A DNA stretch of 10,763 bases. Source: Bordetella parapertussis (GTDB lineage: Bacteria > Pseudomonadota > Gammaproteobacteria > Burkholderiales > Burkholderiaceae_B). Both the position numbers and the translations under genes were made by a program. Below the pieces are notes generated by a model, which saw nothing but the letters and a program-made list of their open reading frames with translations, did not search any database and was not told where the DNA came from. Position 1 is the stretch's first letter; each line of letters starts with the position of its first letter. Positions 1 to 7,143 of the stretch are shown piece after piece. Location of the stretch: NCBI GenBank assembly GCA_943331855.1, contig CALQNE010000108.1, forward strand, positions 1 through 10,763. Direction: 5' to 3'.

Positions 1-635
1 AAGCCTCGGATACGGATATCGACTTTGCAAACGGTGAGTTCACTGTGCGTGGTACCGATAAGAAAATCCCGTTTGGCACTGTGGCCCTCACAGCCTACGT
101 TCCACACAACTATCCACTTGAGACGCTCGAGCCTGGGTTAAACGAAACCGCGTTTTACGATCCAACCAACTTTACCTTTCCCTCGGGCACTTACATTGCT
201 GAAGTCGAGATCGATCCTGAAACGGGTACGGTTCGACTCGATCGCTTCACTGCGGTCGATGACTTTGGCACAATCATTAATCCAATGATTGTCGAGGGAC
301 AAGTGCATGGTGGTCTGGTGCAAGGCATCGGGCAGGCGCTCATTGAAAACTGCGTCTACGATCGTGAAACCGGCCAGCTATTAACGGGTTCATTCATGGA
401 CTATGCGATGCCGCGGGCGGATGATTTTCCGCAATTCAATATTGGCCATGTCTGCACGCCTTGCACGCACAATCCCCTCGGAACAAAAGGTTGTGGTGAG
501 GCGGGTGCGATCGGCTCGCCACCTGCCGTGATCAATGCGGTTCTGGATGCCTTAGCCCCATTGGGCGTGAAGGACTTAGATATGCCAGCGACGCCGCATC
601 GGGTCTGGCAGGCCATTCAGTCTGCGAAAGCATAA
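1..635 (+). CDS. Molybdenum hydroxylase large subunit (CoxL/xanthine dehydrogenase family), C-terminal part
   Basis: Only the last 210 codons are present; the frame is open from base 3 and ends in TAA at 633-635, so this is the 3' end of a gene that is usually about 780-800 codons long. The protein is the Mo-cofactor-binding catalytic subunit of a xanthine dehydrogenase/CO dehydrogenase family enzyme. Visible family signatures are DDFGTIINP (bases 258-284), the glycine-rich cofactor loop [14 protein letters not shown] (bases 303-344) and GTKGCGEAG near the end, whose Glu (codon 498-500) matches the conserved catalytic glutamate. The active-site loop that separates form I CO dehydrogenase from form II and other hydroxylases lies upstream of the window, so the substrate cannot be assigned. 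It is followed after 16 bases by the FAD subunit and then by coxD/E/G-like genes, which supports a Cox-type hydroxylase. The 2Fe-2S subunit is presumably encoded upstream, as in S-L-M gene orders. Confidence 0.93.
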   Translation, partial: ASDTDIDFANGEFTVRGTDKKIPFGTVALTAYVPHNYPLETLEPGLNETAFYDPTNFTFPSGTYIAEVEIDPETGTVRLDRFTAVDDFGTIINPMIVEGQVHGGLVQGIGQALIENCVYDRETGQLLTGSFMDYAMPRADDFPQFNIGHVCTPCTHNPLGTKGCGEAGAIGSPPAVINAVLDALAPLGVKDLDMPATPHRVWQAIQSAKA

Positions 636-636
636 A

Positions 637-643
637 GAGAGGA
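637..643 (+). promoter_or_regulatory. Ribosome binding site of the FAD subunit gene
   Basis: GAGAGGA lies 8 bases before the ATG at 652, directly after the stop codon of the large subunit. It supports the ATG at 652 as the start. Confidence 0.75.
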
Positions 644-651
644 ACAACGCC

Positions 652-1443
652 ATGTACGCATTTACTTATGATCGTCCTGCATCTCTGGCAGAGGCCGCAA
701 AATTGGTTCAAGCAGGCGGCCAAGCGCTTGCCGGTGGGCAGACCATGCTGGCCTCGATGAAACAACGTCTCATGCAGCCAGAAAAACTAGTGGACCTAAG
801 TCGCATTACTGAATTAAGTGGTGTGCGCAAAGAAGGTGATCAGCTGATCATCGGTGCGATGACCAAGCACTACGACGTTGAGCAAAATGCCTTGGTCAAA
901 CAACATATCCCCGCACTGGCAGCTTTGGCGGGTGGTATTGGTGACCGTCAGGTGCGTGCGATGGGAACACTCGGCGGCTCTGTCGCGAACAACGACCCCG
1001 CGGCGTGTTACCCCAGCGCAGTGATGGCGTTGGGTGCAACGATTCATACCAACACCCGCAAAATAGCAGCGGATGACTTTTTTCTAGGGATGTACGCGAC
1101 GGCCCTACAGACAGGTGAGCTGATTACCGCGATTAGTTTTCCAATTCCCAAGCGTGCTTCGTATGCAAAATTTAAGCAAGGCGCATCCAGATTTGCGATG
1201 GTTGGCGTGTTTGTTGCAGACACGAATCAGGGTGCACGCGTGGCGGTGACCGGCGCCAGTAACGGCGTGTTTAGGCATGCTGGGCTTGAAGCGGCGTTAG
1301 CAAAAAAATTCTCGCCCGAATCTGTCGCTGCGGTCCATGTAGATGAGTCTGAACTGAACAGTGATATCCATGCCACAGCAGCGTATCGTGCGCAGTTAAT
1401 CAAGGTTCAAACACGTCGTGCGGTGCAAGAGGCCCTTGCCTAG
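652..1443 (+). CDS. coxM: Molybdenum hydroxylase FAD-binding subunit (CoxM-like)
   Basis: This 263-residue protein is the medium, FAD-binding subunit of a three-subunit molybdenum hydroxylase. It passes electrons from the 2Fe-2S clusters to the external acceptor. Two FAD-binding signatures of the family are visible: AGGQT at residues 27-31, within a stretch resembling the family's AGGQSLLPxMKxRL, and TLGGSVANND at residues 106-115. The C-terminal third (about 163-263) fits the CO dehydrogenase flavoprotein C-terminal domain, including the ASRFAMVGV stretch at 178-186. It is slightly shorter than classical CoxM (about 285 residues). The start is the ATG at 652, with a good ribosome site. It follows the large subunit by 16 bases, so the two are almost certainly cotranscribed. 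The coxM name is by family and genomic context; xdhB-like subunits of other hydroxylases share these motifs, so it does not prove CO oxidation. Confidence 0.9.
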   Translation: MYAFTYDRPASLAEAAKLVQAGGQALAGGQTMLASMKQRLMQPEKLVDLSRITELSGVRKEGDQLIIGAMTKHYDVEQNALVKQHIPALAALAGGIGDRQVRAMGTLGGSVANNDPAACYPSAVMALGATIHTNTRKIAADDFFLGMYATALQTGELITAISFPIPKRASYAKFKQGASRFAMVGVFVADTNQGARVAVTGASNGVFRHAGLEAALAKKFSPESVAAVHVDESELNSDIHATAAYRAQLIKVQTRRAVQEALA

Positions 1444-1484
1444 GAACTGCAGTCGTTGCACACGGGTAAGTTTTGGGAATTTCA

Positions 1485-2390
1485 ATGACGGGCACGCTTA
1501 GCGTTGATTCAATCGACGCGCTGATTGAAGCACTGGCAGCAGTAGGGTATGAAGCCGAACGGCGCTTGGCGACCGCCGTATTTTTGAGCCTGCGCTTGCA
1601 GCGTCCGTTATTGCTCGAAGGCGAGCCCGGTGTCGGCAAAACCGAGTTGGCGAAGGCGTTGTCAAAGGTCCTCGGCCGTCCACTGGTGCGCTTGCAATGT
1701 TACGACGGCATGGAGCAACGCGAGGCGTTGTACGAGTGGAACCATGCGGCGCAGTTGATGCATATGCGTGCACAGCAAAATCACGCTGAGCCCGAACAGC
1801 TTGAACGAGAAATCTATCAGCAGAAATATTTAATTAGACGGCCGCTGTTGCAGGCGCTTGAATCGCCCGCGCCAGGTGCGGTATTGCTGATTGATGAGGT
1901 GGATCGGGCTGATGCACCTTTCGAGGCATTTTTACTAGAATACTTAGGCGAGTTCCAAGTCAGCATCCCTGAGTTTGGTACGGTTAAGGCCGTGTGTCCG
2001 CCAGTGACGATCCTCACCAGCAACCGTACGCGTGATTTGAACGATGCCGTGAAGCGACGCTGTTTATATCAGTGGATGGATTACCCTGATCGTGAACGCG
2101 AGTTAACAATCGTTCGGGCGCAAGTGCCTGAGGCGGGCGATGCACTCGCTGAACAGGTGGCGACCTTTGTTGCGAGGCTGCGTAGTGCGCCCTTTGTCAG
2201 TGCGTTTAGTCGCAGCCCCGGGATTGCTGAAAGCGTAGAGTGGGCTAAGGCGCTTGTGGCTTTGAATACTCTGCAGCTTGACCCCGAAGTTGTTCAAGAT
2301 ACAGTTGGTATCTTGTTTAAACAACGTGAAGATGTTGCGGCTTTAGGCCCGCTGCTCGACGCGCTGCTTGCGCCGGCTGACGCTAACTAG
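1485..2390 (+). CDS. coxD: MoxR-type AAA+ ATPase (CoxD-like)
   Basis: A 301-residue AAA+ ATPase, close to the usual length of CoxD (about 295). Walker A is GEPGVGKT at residues 46-53, Walker B is VLLIDEVD at 133-140, sensor 1 is the Asn in ILTSN at 176-180, and the basic pair in VKRRC (189-193) is the likely arginine finger. In Oligotropha carboxidovorans CoxD is a membrane-associated chaperone-like ATPase needed for sulfuration and maturation of the CO dehydrogenase metal cluster. By analogy this protein should mature the molybdenum enzyme encoded just upstream, together with the VWA protein downstream (MoxR ATPases and VWA proteins typically work in pairs). I chose the ATG at 1485, preceded by GGGA at 1475-1478; an in-frame TTG at 1473 would add four residues. 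The gap to the FAD subunit gene is 41 bases. Confidence 0.9.
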   Translation: MTGTLSVDSIDALIEALAAVGYEAERRLATAVFLSLRLQRPLLLEGEPGVGKTELAKALSKVLGRPLVRLQCYDGMEQREALYEWNHAAQLMHMRAQQNHAEPEQLEREIYQQKYLIRRPLLQALESPAPGAVLLIDEVDRADAPFEAFLLEYLGEFQVSIPEFGTVKAVCPPVTILTSNRTRDLNDAVKRRCLYQWMDYPDRERELTIVRAQVPEAGDALAEQVATFVARLRSAPFVSAFSRSPGIAESVEWAKALVALNTLQLDPEVVQDTVGILFKQREDVAALGPLLDALLAPADAN

Positions 2391-2407
2391 TTTGCGACCG
2401 ATAAATC

Positions 2408-3583
2408 ATGCTGTTAGGTGACGCACGCGTAGGCAAGATGGCCGAGAATGTCATCGGTTTTGGGCGTACCTTAAGACGTGCCGGTTTGCCCATGGATAGC
2501 GCACGGATCGGTGTAGCCTTACAGTCCGCATTATTAGTCGGCCTCGAGCAGAAACACGATTTTCGTGCGGCCTTAAGGGCAACGCTCGTGTGTCGTCAAC
2601 AAGATCAAGAAGTCTTCGATCAGTTGTTTGACGCTTATTTTCGTAATCCCGAATTGACGCAGCAGTTATTGGCGCAGATGCTACCTAAGACGGCCGAGGC
2701 GGCGCCTAAGCCCAAGCGGTTAGCGCGCGCGCAAGAGGCACTGGCTGCGGTGCGTGCTGCAGTGAATCAACCAGTACGCGAAGACGAAAAAATAGAATTT
2801 GATGCTGCGATGTCGGCGAGTGATCGACTGCGCTTACAGCATGCCGATTTTGAAAGTTTGAGCGCGAGTGAGTTTCGCCTTGTTGAGCGGATAGCCCGTG
2901 AAATGGCACTGCCTTGGCCCACCCACGGTGCCCGCCGGCTGCAACGCAGCGTGCGGGGTACCCGCCTGGATTGGGCCCGAACTTTGCGTGACTCGATGCG
3001 CTATGACGGCGAGTTGTTGACACTGCCCTATCTGTCACGTCGCCACACACCGTTGCCGGTTTTAATCTTGATCGATGTTTCGGGATCAATGGAGCGTTAC
3101 GCGCGCTTGATGCTTGCATTTTTGCATCAAAGTACGCGTACAGTATCGCGCTCAGTATTTGCCTTCGGCAATCACTTGACTGACTTAAGTGCGATCTTTC
3201 GATTGGCCGATACTGATGCAATGCTCGAGGGCTCAAATCGGCTGATCAGCGACTTCGCCGGCGGAACGCAAATCGGCGCGTCACTTGCGCAGCTGCGTTT
3301 GCAACATCATCGACAATTGATTGGTCGGCGCACGGTGGTACTGTTGATTAGTGACGGACTCGACACGGGTACTGCGGATACTTTAGCTAACGAAGTGAGT
3401 TGGCTTAAGCGTAACTGCCGCAGTCTTTTATGGCTAAACCCATTGCTGCGCTATGAGGGTTATCAACCCATCGCCAGCGGTGCGCAAGTTTTACAAAAGC
3501 AGGCAGATGCAATGTTCGCTATTCACAACCTGGCGCATCTCGAAGAGTTGGCGCAAAGTTTAGCGAGCGTACTGAAAACGTAA
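2408..3583 (+). CDS. coxE: VWA-domain protein (CoxE-like)
   Basis: A 391-residue protein of the CoxE family, close to the family's usual length of about 400. The N-terminal half (to about residue 205) is the family-specific helical region, with a charged Ala/Lys/Arg-rich stretch at 93-125. The C-terminal half is a von Willebrand factor A domain with an intact metal-ion-dependent adhesion site: DVSGS at 223-227, Thr287 in GGTQIG, and Asp316 in ISDG. CoxE works with the CoxD ATPase in late maturation of the CO dehydrogenase active site, and the adjacency here (17-base gap) fits that pairing. The ATG at 2408 lacks a strong ribosome site; an in-frame ATG at 2438 would remove ten residues and is a reasonable alternative. 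Translational coupling with coxD could explain the weak site. Confidence 0.9.
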   Translation: MLLGDARVGKMAENVIGFGRTLRRAGLPMDSARIGVALQSALLVGLEQKHDFRAALRATLVCRQQDQEVFDQLFDAYFRNPELTQQLLAQMLPKTAEAAPKPKRLARAQEALAAVRAAVNQPVREDEKIEFDAAMSASDRLRLQHADFESLSASEFRLVERIAREMALPWPTHGARRLQRSVRGTRLDWARTLRDSMRYDGELLTLPYLSRRHTPLPVLILIDVSGSMERYARLMLAFLHQSTRTVSRSVFAFGNHLTDLSAIFRLADTDAMLEGSNRLISDFAGGTQIGASLAQLRLQHHRQLIGRRTVVLLISDGLDTGTADTLANEVSWLKRNCRSLLWLNPLLRYEGYQPIASGAQVLQKQADAMFAIHNLAHLEELAQSLASVLKT

Positions 3584-3588
3584 TTTTT

Positions 3589-3595
3589 GAGAGAG
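3589..3595 (+). promoter_or_regulatory. Ribosome binding site deciding the coxG-like start
   Basis: GAGAGAG lies 6 bases before the ATG at 3602. It favours that ATG over the in-frame TTG at 3587, which overlaps the purine run and has none of its own. Confidence 0.65.
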
Positions 3596-3601
3596 CACTC
3601 T

Positions 3602-4177
3602 ATGGATATGCAAGGCAATCGTCACTTAAGCGTGACGCAACAACAAGCATGGGATGCGCTCAACGATCCCGAAATTTTAAAGTCGTGTATTCCAGGCTGC
3701 GAAAAATTTGAGCAGACGACTGAAAACGAATATGCCGTCGCAGTGGCCGTCAAGATTGGTCCGGTCTCGGCGAAGTTCAATGGCAAGGTTACGCTGGCCG
3801 ATATTCAGGCACCGGTTTCGTATGCGCTGCAGTTTGAGGCTCAGGGGGGTGTTGCCGGGTTCGGGCAGGGTGAGTCTAAAGTCGAGTTGATCGCCACAGA
3901 GGGCGGTTGCGAATTGCGCTACACCGTGCACTCAAAGGTGGGTGGAAAAATTGCCCAGCTCGGGCAGCGCTTGATTGACGGAGTTGCGAAGTCGTTAGCT
4001 GAAGATTTTTTCAAACGGTTTGATGAGGCGTTACAGGCTAAATATCCACGTGCCGAGAGCGCGACCGATCTGGTTACTCAACCCGCTGCACCTCAGCCGT
4101 CTGTGTTGAAGAAATGGCTTTGGCCCGGGGTGGGTCTGCTTGCGGCTGGCTTGCTTGTTTGGTATTTCAAGCGATAG
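3602..4177 (+). CDS. coxG: Membrane-anchored SRPBCC protein (CoxG-like)
   Basis: A 191-residue CoxG family protein. Residues 1-150 form an SRPBCC (START-like) lipid- or quinone-binding fold: WDALNDPEILKSCIPGC at about 17-33, VAVAVKIGPVSAKFNG at 46-61 and a final amphipathic helix around 118-147 (SLAEDFFKRFDEAL). A Pro/Ala/Thr/Gln-rich linker (about 153-168) leads to one C-terminal membrane helix (about 172-188) ending in YFKR, so the protein is tail-anchored with the soluble domain in the cytoplasm. CoxG recruits the molybdenum hydroxylase to the membrane, and work on mycobacterial CoxG links it to menaquinone handover to CO dehydrogenase. Its presence here implies that electrons from the hydroxylase go to the quinone pool rather than to NAD or O2. 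It lies 18 bases after coxE and ends the left operon; no coxF-type gene follows. Confidence 0.88.
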   Translation: MDMQGNRHLSVTQQQAWDALNDPEILKSCIPGCEKFEQTTENEYAVAVAVKIGPVSAKFNGKVTLADIQAPVSYALQFEAQGGVAGFGQGESKVELIATEGGCELRYTVHSKVGGKIAQLGQRLIDGVAKSLAEDFFKRFDEALQAKYPRAESATDLVTQPAAPQPSVLKKWLWPGVGLLAAGLLVWYFKR

Positions 4178-4197
4178 TGCATCGGTGGGTTACCGGT

Positions 4198-4226
4198 TTG
4201 ACTAGAAGGTATCCACGCAATACAGT
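4198..4226 (+). promoter_or_regulatory. Predicted sigma-70 promoter for the MBL-to-reductase gene set
   Basis: TTGACT at 4198-4203 and TACAGT at 4221-4226 are separated by exactly 17 bases (5/6 and 4/6 matches to the consensus). Transcription would begin near 4233, giving a leader of about 40 bases before the ATG at 4272. It lies in the largest gap between the + strand genes (4178-4271), suggesting that the genes to the right form their own transcription unit. The prediction is by eye. Confidence 0.5.
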
Positions 4227-4271
4227 GGCACACAAACTGGACAAAAAAACAAATAATAAGGGGACAAAATT

Positions 4272-5153
4272 ATGGCTGTGACCAAAGTCGGTCGTTTTAT
4301 GGTTGAGCGTGTGCTTGAGCTCGAGCGTCCTTATGCACCTGCTCGCGAGTTTTTTCCAGACTTGACACAAGATATGCTGACCACCTGTCTACGTGAGTTG
4401 CCAGGGGGGCAGCTGAATCCGGATGGTCGGCTTCAAATGAGCTTCCATGCGTTTGTTGTCAAAACCGATCGCCATGTCATTTTGGTGGATTCCTGTTGCG
4501 GCAATGACAAAGAACGTCCCTTGCGCCCAGCGTTTCATAAAATGAATAATGGATTTTTATCTGCACTGGCGAAGGCCAAGGTTAAGCCTGAGCAAGTCGA
4601 TTACGTGATGTGCACGCACCTGCATTGGGATCATGTCGGCTGGAATACCCGCTTGGTCGATGGTGTTTGGAAGCCGACTTTTCCGAATGCAAAGTACTTG
4701 ATGTCTAAAACCGAATTTAATCATGCTGAGACTGTGTATCGGAGCGGTAAAAAAGACACGCACACTCAAGCGTTTGAAGACAGCATCGATCCGATTGTGC
4801 GCGCTAAGCAGGCGGTACTCGTCGACGATGGCCATGAAGTCGATCAAGGTATGTGGATCGAGCCTTGTCACGGTCATACCCCTGGCAATATCGTGATCAA
4901 CCTTGAGTCTGAGGGGCAGCGCGGTGTGTTGACCGGAGACGTTGTTCACCATCAGATCCAGTTACGCTATCCCGATATGTCGACAACCGCCGACGACAAT
5001 CAAGATTTGGCGCGAGTATCTCGTACAGCGTTGATTGACAAGCACGCAGAGACGGGCAACCTGATCTTCCCTGCCCACTTCCCAGCGCCAACGATTGGAC
5101 GCATTGAACGTAACGCAGCGGGTGGCTTTCGCTACGATACTGATGCCTCTTGA
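4272..5153 (+). CDS. Metallo-beta-lactamase-fold hydrolase
   Basis: A 293-residue cytoplasmic metallo-beta-lactamase superfamily protein with a complete predicted dinuclear metal site: HLHWDH at 116-121 (HxHxDH motif), His202 in GHTPG, Asp223 in TGDVVH and His269 in FPAHFP. No signal peptide is seen. The motif set and length resemble the large family that includes AHL lactonases and assorted ester, lactone or thioester hydrolases; the true substrate cannot be read from sequence. In this setting a CoA-thioester or lactone/ester hydrolysis step is possible, but that is a guess. The ATG at 4272 is supported by AGGGG at 4259-4263, 8 bases upstream. Its 3' end overlaps the permease gene by 11 bases, so the two are probably translationally coupled. 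It is first in the unit behind the predicted promoter at 4198-4226. Confidence 0.9.
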   Translation: MAVTKVGRFMVERVLELERPYAPAREFFPDLTQDMLTTCLRELPGGQLNPDGRLQMSFHAFVVKTDRHVILVDSCCGNDKERPLRPAFHKMNNGFLSALAKAKVKPEQVDYVMCTHLHWDHVGWNTRLVDGVWKPTFPNAKYLMSKTEFNHAETVYRSGKKDTHTQAFEDSIDPIVRAKQAVLVDDGHEVDQGMWIEPCHGHTPGNIVINLESEGQRGVLTGDVVHHQIQLRYPDMSTTADDNQDLARVSRTALIDKHAETGNLIFPAHFPAPTIGRIERNAAGGFRYDTDAS

Positions 5154-6045
5154 AGCCGCTCGCCGACGTCGGGCGATACTGTTGCTGGCGTTACTGGTTG
5201 TGATTTGGGGCTTGAATTGGGTCTTGGCCAAGAAGTCGCTTGAGTTTGTGTCCCCGGTTTGGGTGACCGCATTTCGGTTGGTGCCTGTTTGTATTATGTT
5301 TTTTGTGATTTGTATCGCCACGAAACAGTTACGTATCCCGGTGCGTGCTGATATCCCGGTGATTTTTAGTATTGGCTGGTTACACATGGTGGGTTTTTCA
5401 GTGTTAGTGAGTTGGGGTCTGCAGTACTTGCCCGCTGGAAAATCAATTGTCTTGGCGTACACAACACCACTCTGGGTATTGCCTGCGGCGTGGTTGTTCT
5501 TGAATGAGTCGTTTACACCAAGGCGTATTCTTGGCTTGGTGATTGGCATGTCGGGTCTTGTGCTAATTTTGCAACCGAGTGCAATGGACTGGGGTGATCG
5601 CAACGTTTTAATCGGTCATGGCTTCGTACTGCTGGGCGCCTTGCTCTGGGCGATCTCCATCGTTTATGGTCGTGCGCACAAATGGGTGACACCCCTGTTC
5701 GCTTTATTGCCGTGGCAGATGCTGGTAGGGGGGCTCACCCAAGTCGTATTGGCCTTTGCTTTGGAGGGAATGCCCCACTTCGATTGGTCACTTGAGGCGA
5801 TTTTGCTTGTCGGCTTTGGTAGTTTGTTTGGTAACGGTATTGCGTATTGGCTGATGAACATCGTGAGTCGTGATCTACCGGCCGCGGGAGTCTCAATGGG
5901 TTTACTCGGGGTGCCCTTGATTGGCTTGTTTTGTTCGAGTCTGTTTCTAGGCGAGGTTTTAGGGCCCGAACTGTTGATTGCGACGGTTTTGATTATTGCC
6001 GGAATTATTTTGGGTACCTTACCCAAGTCGAGTCAACCGAGTTAA
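5143..6045 (+). CDS. EamA/DMT-family permease
   Basis: A 300-residue inner-membrane protein of the drug/metabolite transporter superfamily, with two EamA repeats (about residues 11-145 and 157-292) and roughly ten hydrophobic helices. Typical landmarks are IWGLNWV near the start of helix 1, the repeat-closing LNESFT (120-125) in the first half and its counterpart FLGEVLGP (268-275) in the second. A short positively charged N-terminus (AARRRR) precedes helix 1. Family members usually export amino acids, metabolites or drugs; some import. The ATG at 5143 sits inside the end of the upstream hydrolase gene (11-base overlap) with no clear ribosome site, consistent with coupling. An in-frame TTG at 5095 would extend the overlap further and is less likely. 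The coupling suggests the permease moves the substrate or product of the hydrolase, but its cargo is unknown. Confidence 0.88.
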   Translation: MPLEAARRRRAILLLALLVVIWGLNWVLAKKSLEFVSPVWVTAFRLVPVCIMFFVICIATKQLRIPVRADIPVIFSIGWLHMVGFSVLVSWGLQYLPAGKSIVLAYTTPLWVLPAAWLFLNESFTPRRILGLVIGMSGLVLILQPSAMDWGDRNVLIGHGFVLLGALLWAISIVYGRAHKWVTPLFALLPWQMLVGGLTQVVLAFALEGMPHFDWSLEAILLVGFGSLFGNGIAYWLMNIVSRDLPAAGVSMGLLGVPLIGLFCSSLFLGEVLGPELLIATVLIIAGIILGTLPKSSQPS

Positions 6046-6069
6046 GTTGTATTGCGTGATGTAAAAAAT

Positions 6070-6080
6070 AGGGGACAAAA
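6070..6080 (+). promoter_or_regulatory. Ribosome binding site of the TctC/Bug gene
   Basis: AGGGGACAAAA directly precedes the ATG at 6081. The same 11 bases occur before the MBL gene at 4259-4269. The GGGG core is 6 bases from the first ATG and 9 from the second (6084). Confidence 0.65.
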
Positions 6081-7133
6081 ATGATGCAATGTATCAAGCT
6101 GATGACTGCTAGCCAAGCGCGACTGGGCCTTTGTACCGCAAGCCTGCAGCAATGGGCGATACGACTTGTTCTGGCAATTGTAGGCGGCTCGAGTTTGGCG
6201 CCACAGCTTTTGCTTGCTCAAACTGTCGCAAAATTTCCAGATAAATCGATTCGTTTTGTCGTGCCCTTTCCACCTGGCGGCGGTAATGATATTTTGGCAC
6301 GCGCAATTGCGCCGCGATTAGCAGAGGCTTTCGGTCAGACGGTTGTTGTCGATAATAGGGCCGGCGCCGGCGGCAATATTGGGTCAGAATTCGTTGCGAA
6401 GTCGGCCCCTGATGGATACACCATTTTGATGGCATCGAATCAGATTACGATTAATCCCTGGCTCGACAACAATGTTCCGTTTGATATCGAAAAAGATTTC
6501 GTGGCTGTTGCGCAAGTTGCGTCAGTGCCAATGGTGCTTGTGGTTAATCCAGCCGTCCCTGCCAATGATTTAAAAAGTTTTATTGCGTTGGTCAAAGCAG
6601 ATCCCAGCAAGTTCAACCATAGTACGCCGGGGACAGGTACCGCGCAGCACATCGCCTTTGAGGTGTTTAATTATTCTGCGGGCGTAAAAGTGACGCATGT
6701 GCCGTACAAGGGGACGGGTCCGGCAATCGCAGACTTGATTGGAGGGCAGGTGCAAAGTGCGATCGGCACAATGGCATCACTCGAGCAGCATGTGAAGGCA
6801 GGAAAACTTCGCGCGTTAGGCCTGACCACGGCTGTGCGTTCTGCGGCGATGCCCGATGTACCGACGATTGCTGAGGCTGCAGGGTTGCCAGGTTTTGAAG
6901 TGCCGCTTTGGTACTCGATTCTGGCGCCTGCAAATACACCCAAGGACATTGTTGAGAAGCTGTCTGCTGAAATTGGACGCGCGCTCGCTGACCGGGCAAC
7001 CAATGAGCGTTTAACAGGGCAGGGCTTTATTGTGACCTACCTGAATCCACAACAGATGGATGAAATGATTAAAAAAGATTTACTGTATTGGCAAAAAACC
7101 ATCAAGGCGATTGGTTTAAAGATTGATAAATAG
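6081..7133 (+). CDS. TctC/Bug-family periplasmic solute-binding protein
   Basis: A 350-residue extracytoplasmic binding protein of the tripartite tricarboxylate transporter receptor (TctC/Bug) family, whose members bind carboxylates and related small metabolites. The N-terminus is an unusually long signal peptide: a polar stretch of about 25 residues, then a hydrophobic core (about 26-45) and a likely signal peptidase I site near LLLA/QTVA (after residue 46 or 50). The mature part opens with the family-typical YPxKPIRFVVPFPPGG-like strand, here FPDKSIRFVVPFPPGGGND (52-70), followed by VVVDNRAGAGGNIG (88-101), a phrase found in most Bugs, and by HVPYKGTGPA (206-215). No TctA/TctB membrane partners are in the window, as is usual for the many orphan Bugs of Burkholderiales. 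Placed before a CoA-transferase, it probably captures the acid that enters this pathway (inference). MM at the start leaves 6081 or 6084 possible. Confidence 0.93.
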   Translation: MMQCIKLMTASQARLGLCTASLQQWAIRLVLAIVGGSSLAPQLLLAQTVAKFPDKSIRFVVPFPPGGGNDILARAIAPRLAEAFGQTVVVDNRAGAGGNIGSEFVAKSAPDGYTILMASNQITINPWLDNNVPFDIEKDFVAVAQVASVPMVLVVNPAVPANDLKSFIALVKADPSKFNHSTPGTGTAQHIAFEVFNYSAGVKVTHVPYKGTGPAIADLIGGQVQSAIGTMASLEQHVKAGKLRALGLTTAVRSAAMPDVPTIAEAAGLPGFEVPLWYSILAPANTPKDIVEKLSAEIGRALADRATNERLTGQGFIVTYLNPQQMDEMIKKDLLYWQKTIKAIGLKIDK

Positions 7134-7135
7134 GA
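7132..7135 (+). promoter_or_regulatory. Ribosome binding site deciding the CoA-transferase start
   Basis: AGGA at 7132-7135, overlapping the stop codon of the binding-protein gene, lies 8 bases before the ATG at 7144. It supports that start over the in-frame TTG at 7123, which would overlap the upstream gene. Confidence 0.6.
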
Positions 7136-7143
7136 ATGCAGAA

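Noticed and set aside
1..635. Naming the large subunit as CO dehydrogenase CoxL
   Set aside because: The diagnostic active-site loop is outside the window and the visible C-terminal motifs are shared by many molybdenum hydroxylases.
2706..3236. 176-codon open frame on the minus strand
   Set aside because: Antisense to the coxE-like gene, whose VWA metal site is intact. The antisense translation is low in recognisable structure.
4183..4196. Possible terminator hairpin after the coxG-like gene
   Set aside because: The CGGT/ACCG stem is only 4 bp and no T-run follows.
4962..5603. 213-codon open frame on the minus strand
   Set aside because: It lies antisense across the end of the MBL gene and the start of the permease, both of which have strong family motifs. 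Its translation shows no recognisable domain.
6667..7003. Two overlapping minus-strand open frames of about 110 codons
   Set aside because: Both lie within the TctC/Bug gene in other frames and cannot both be real; neither shows a domain or a ribosome site.
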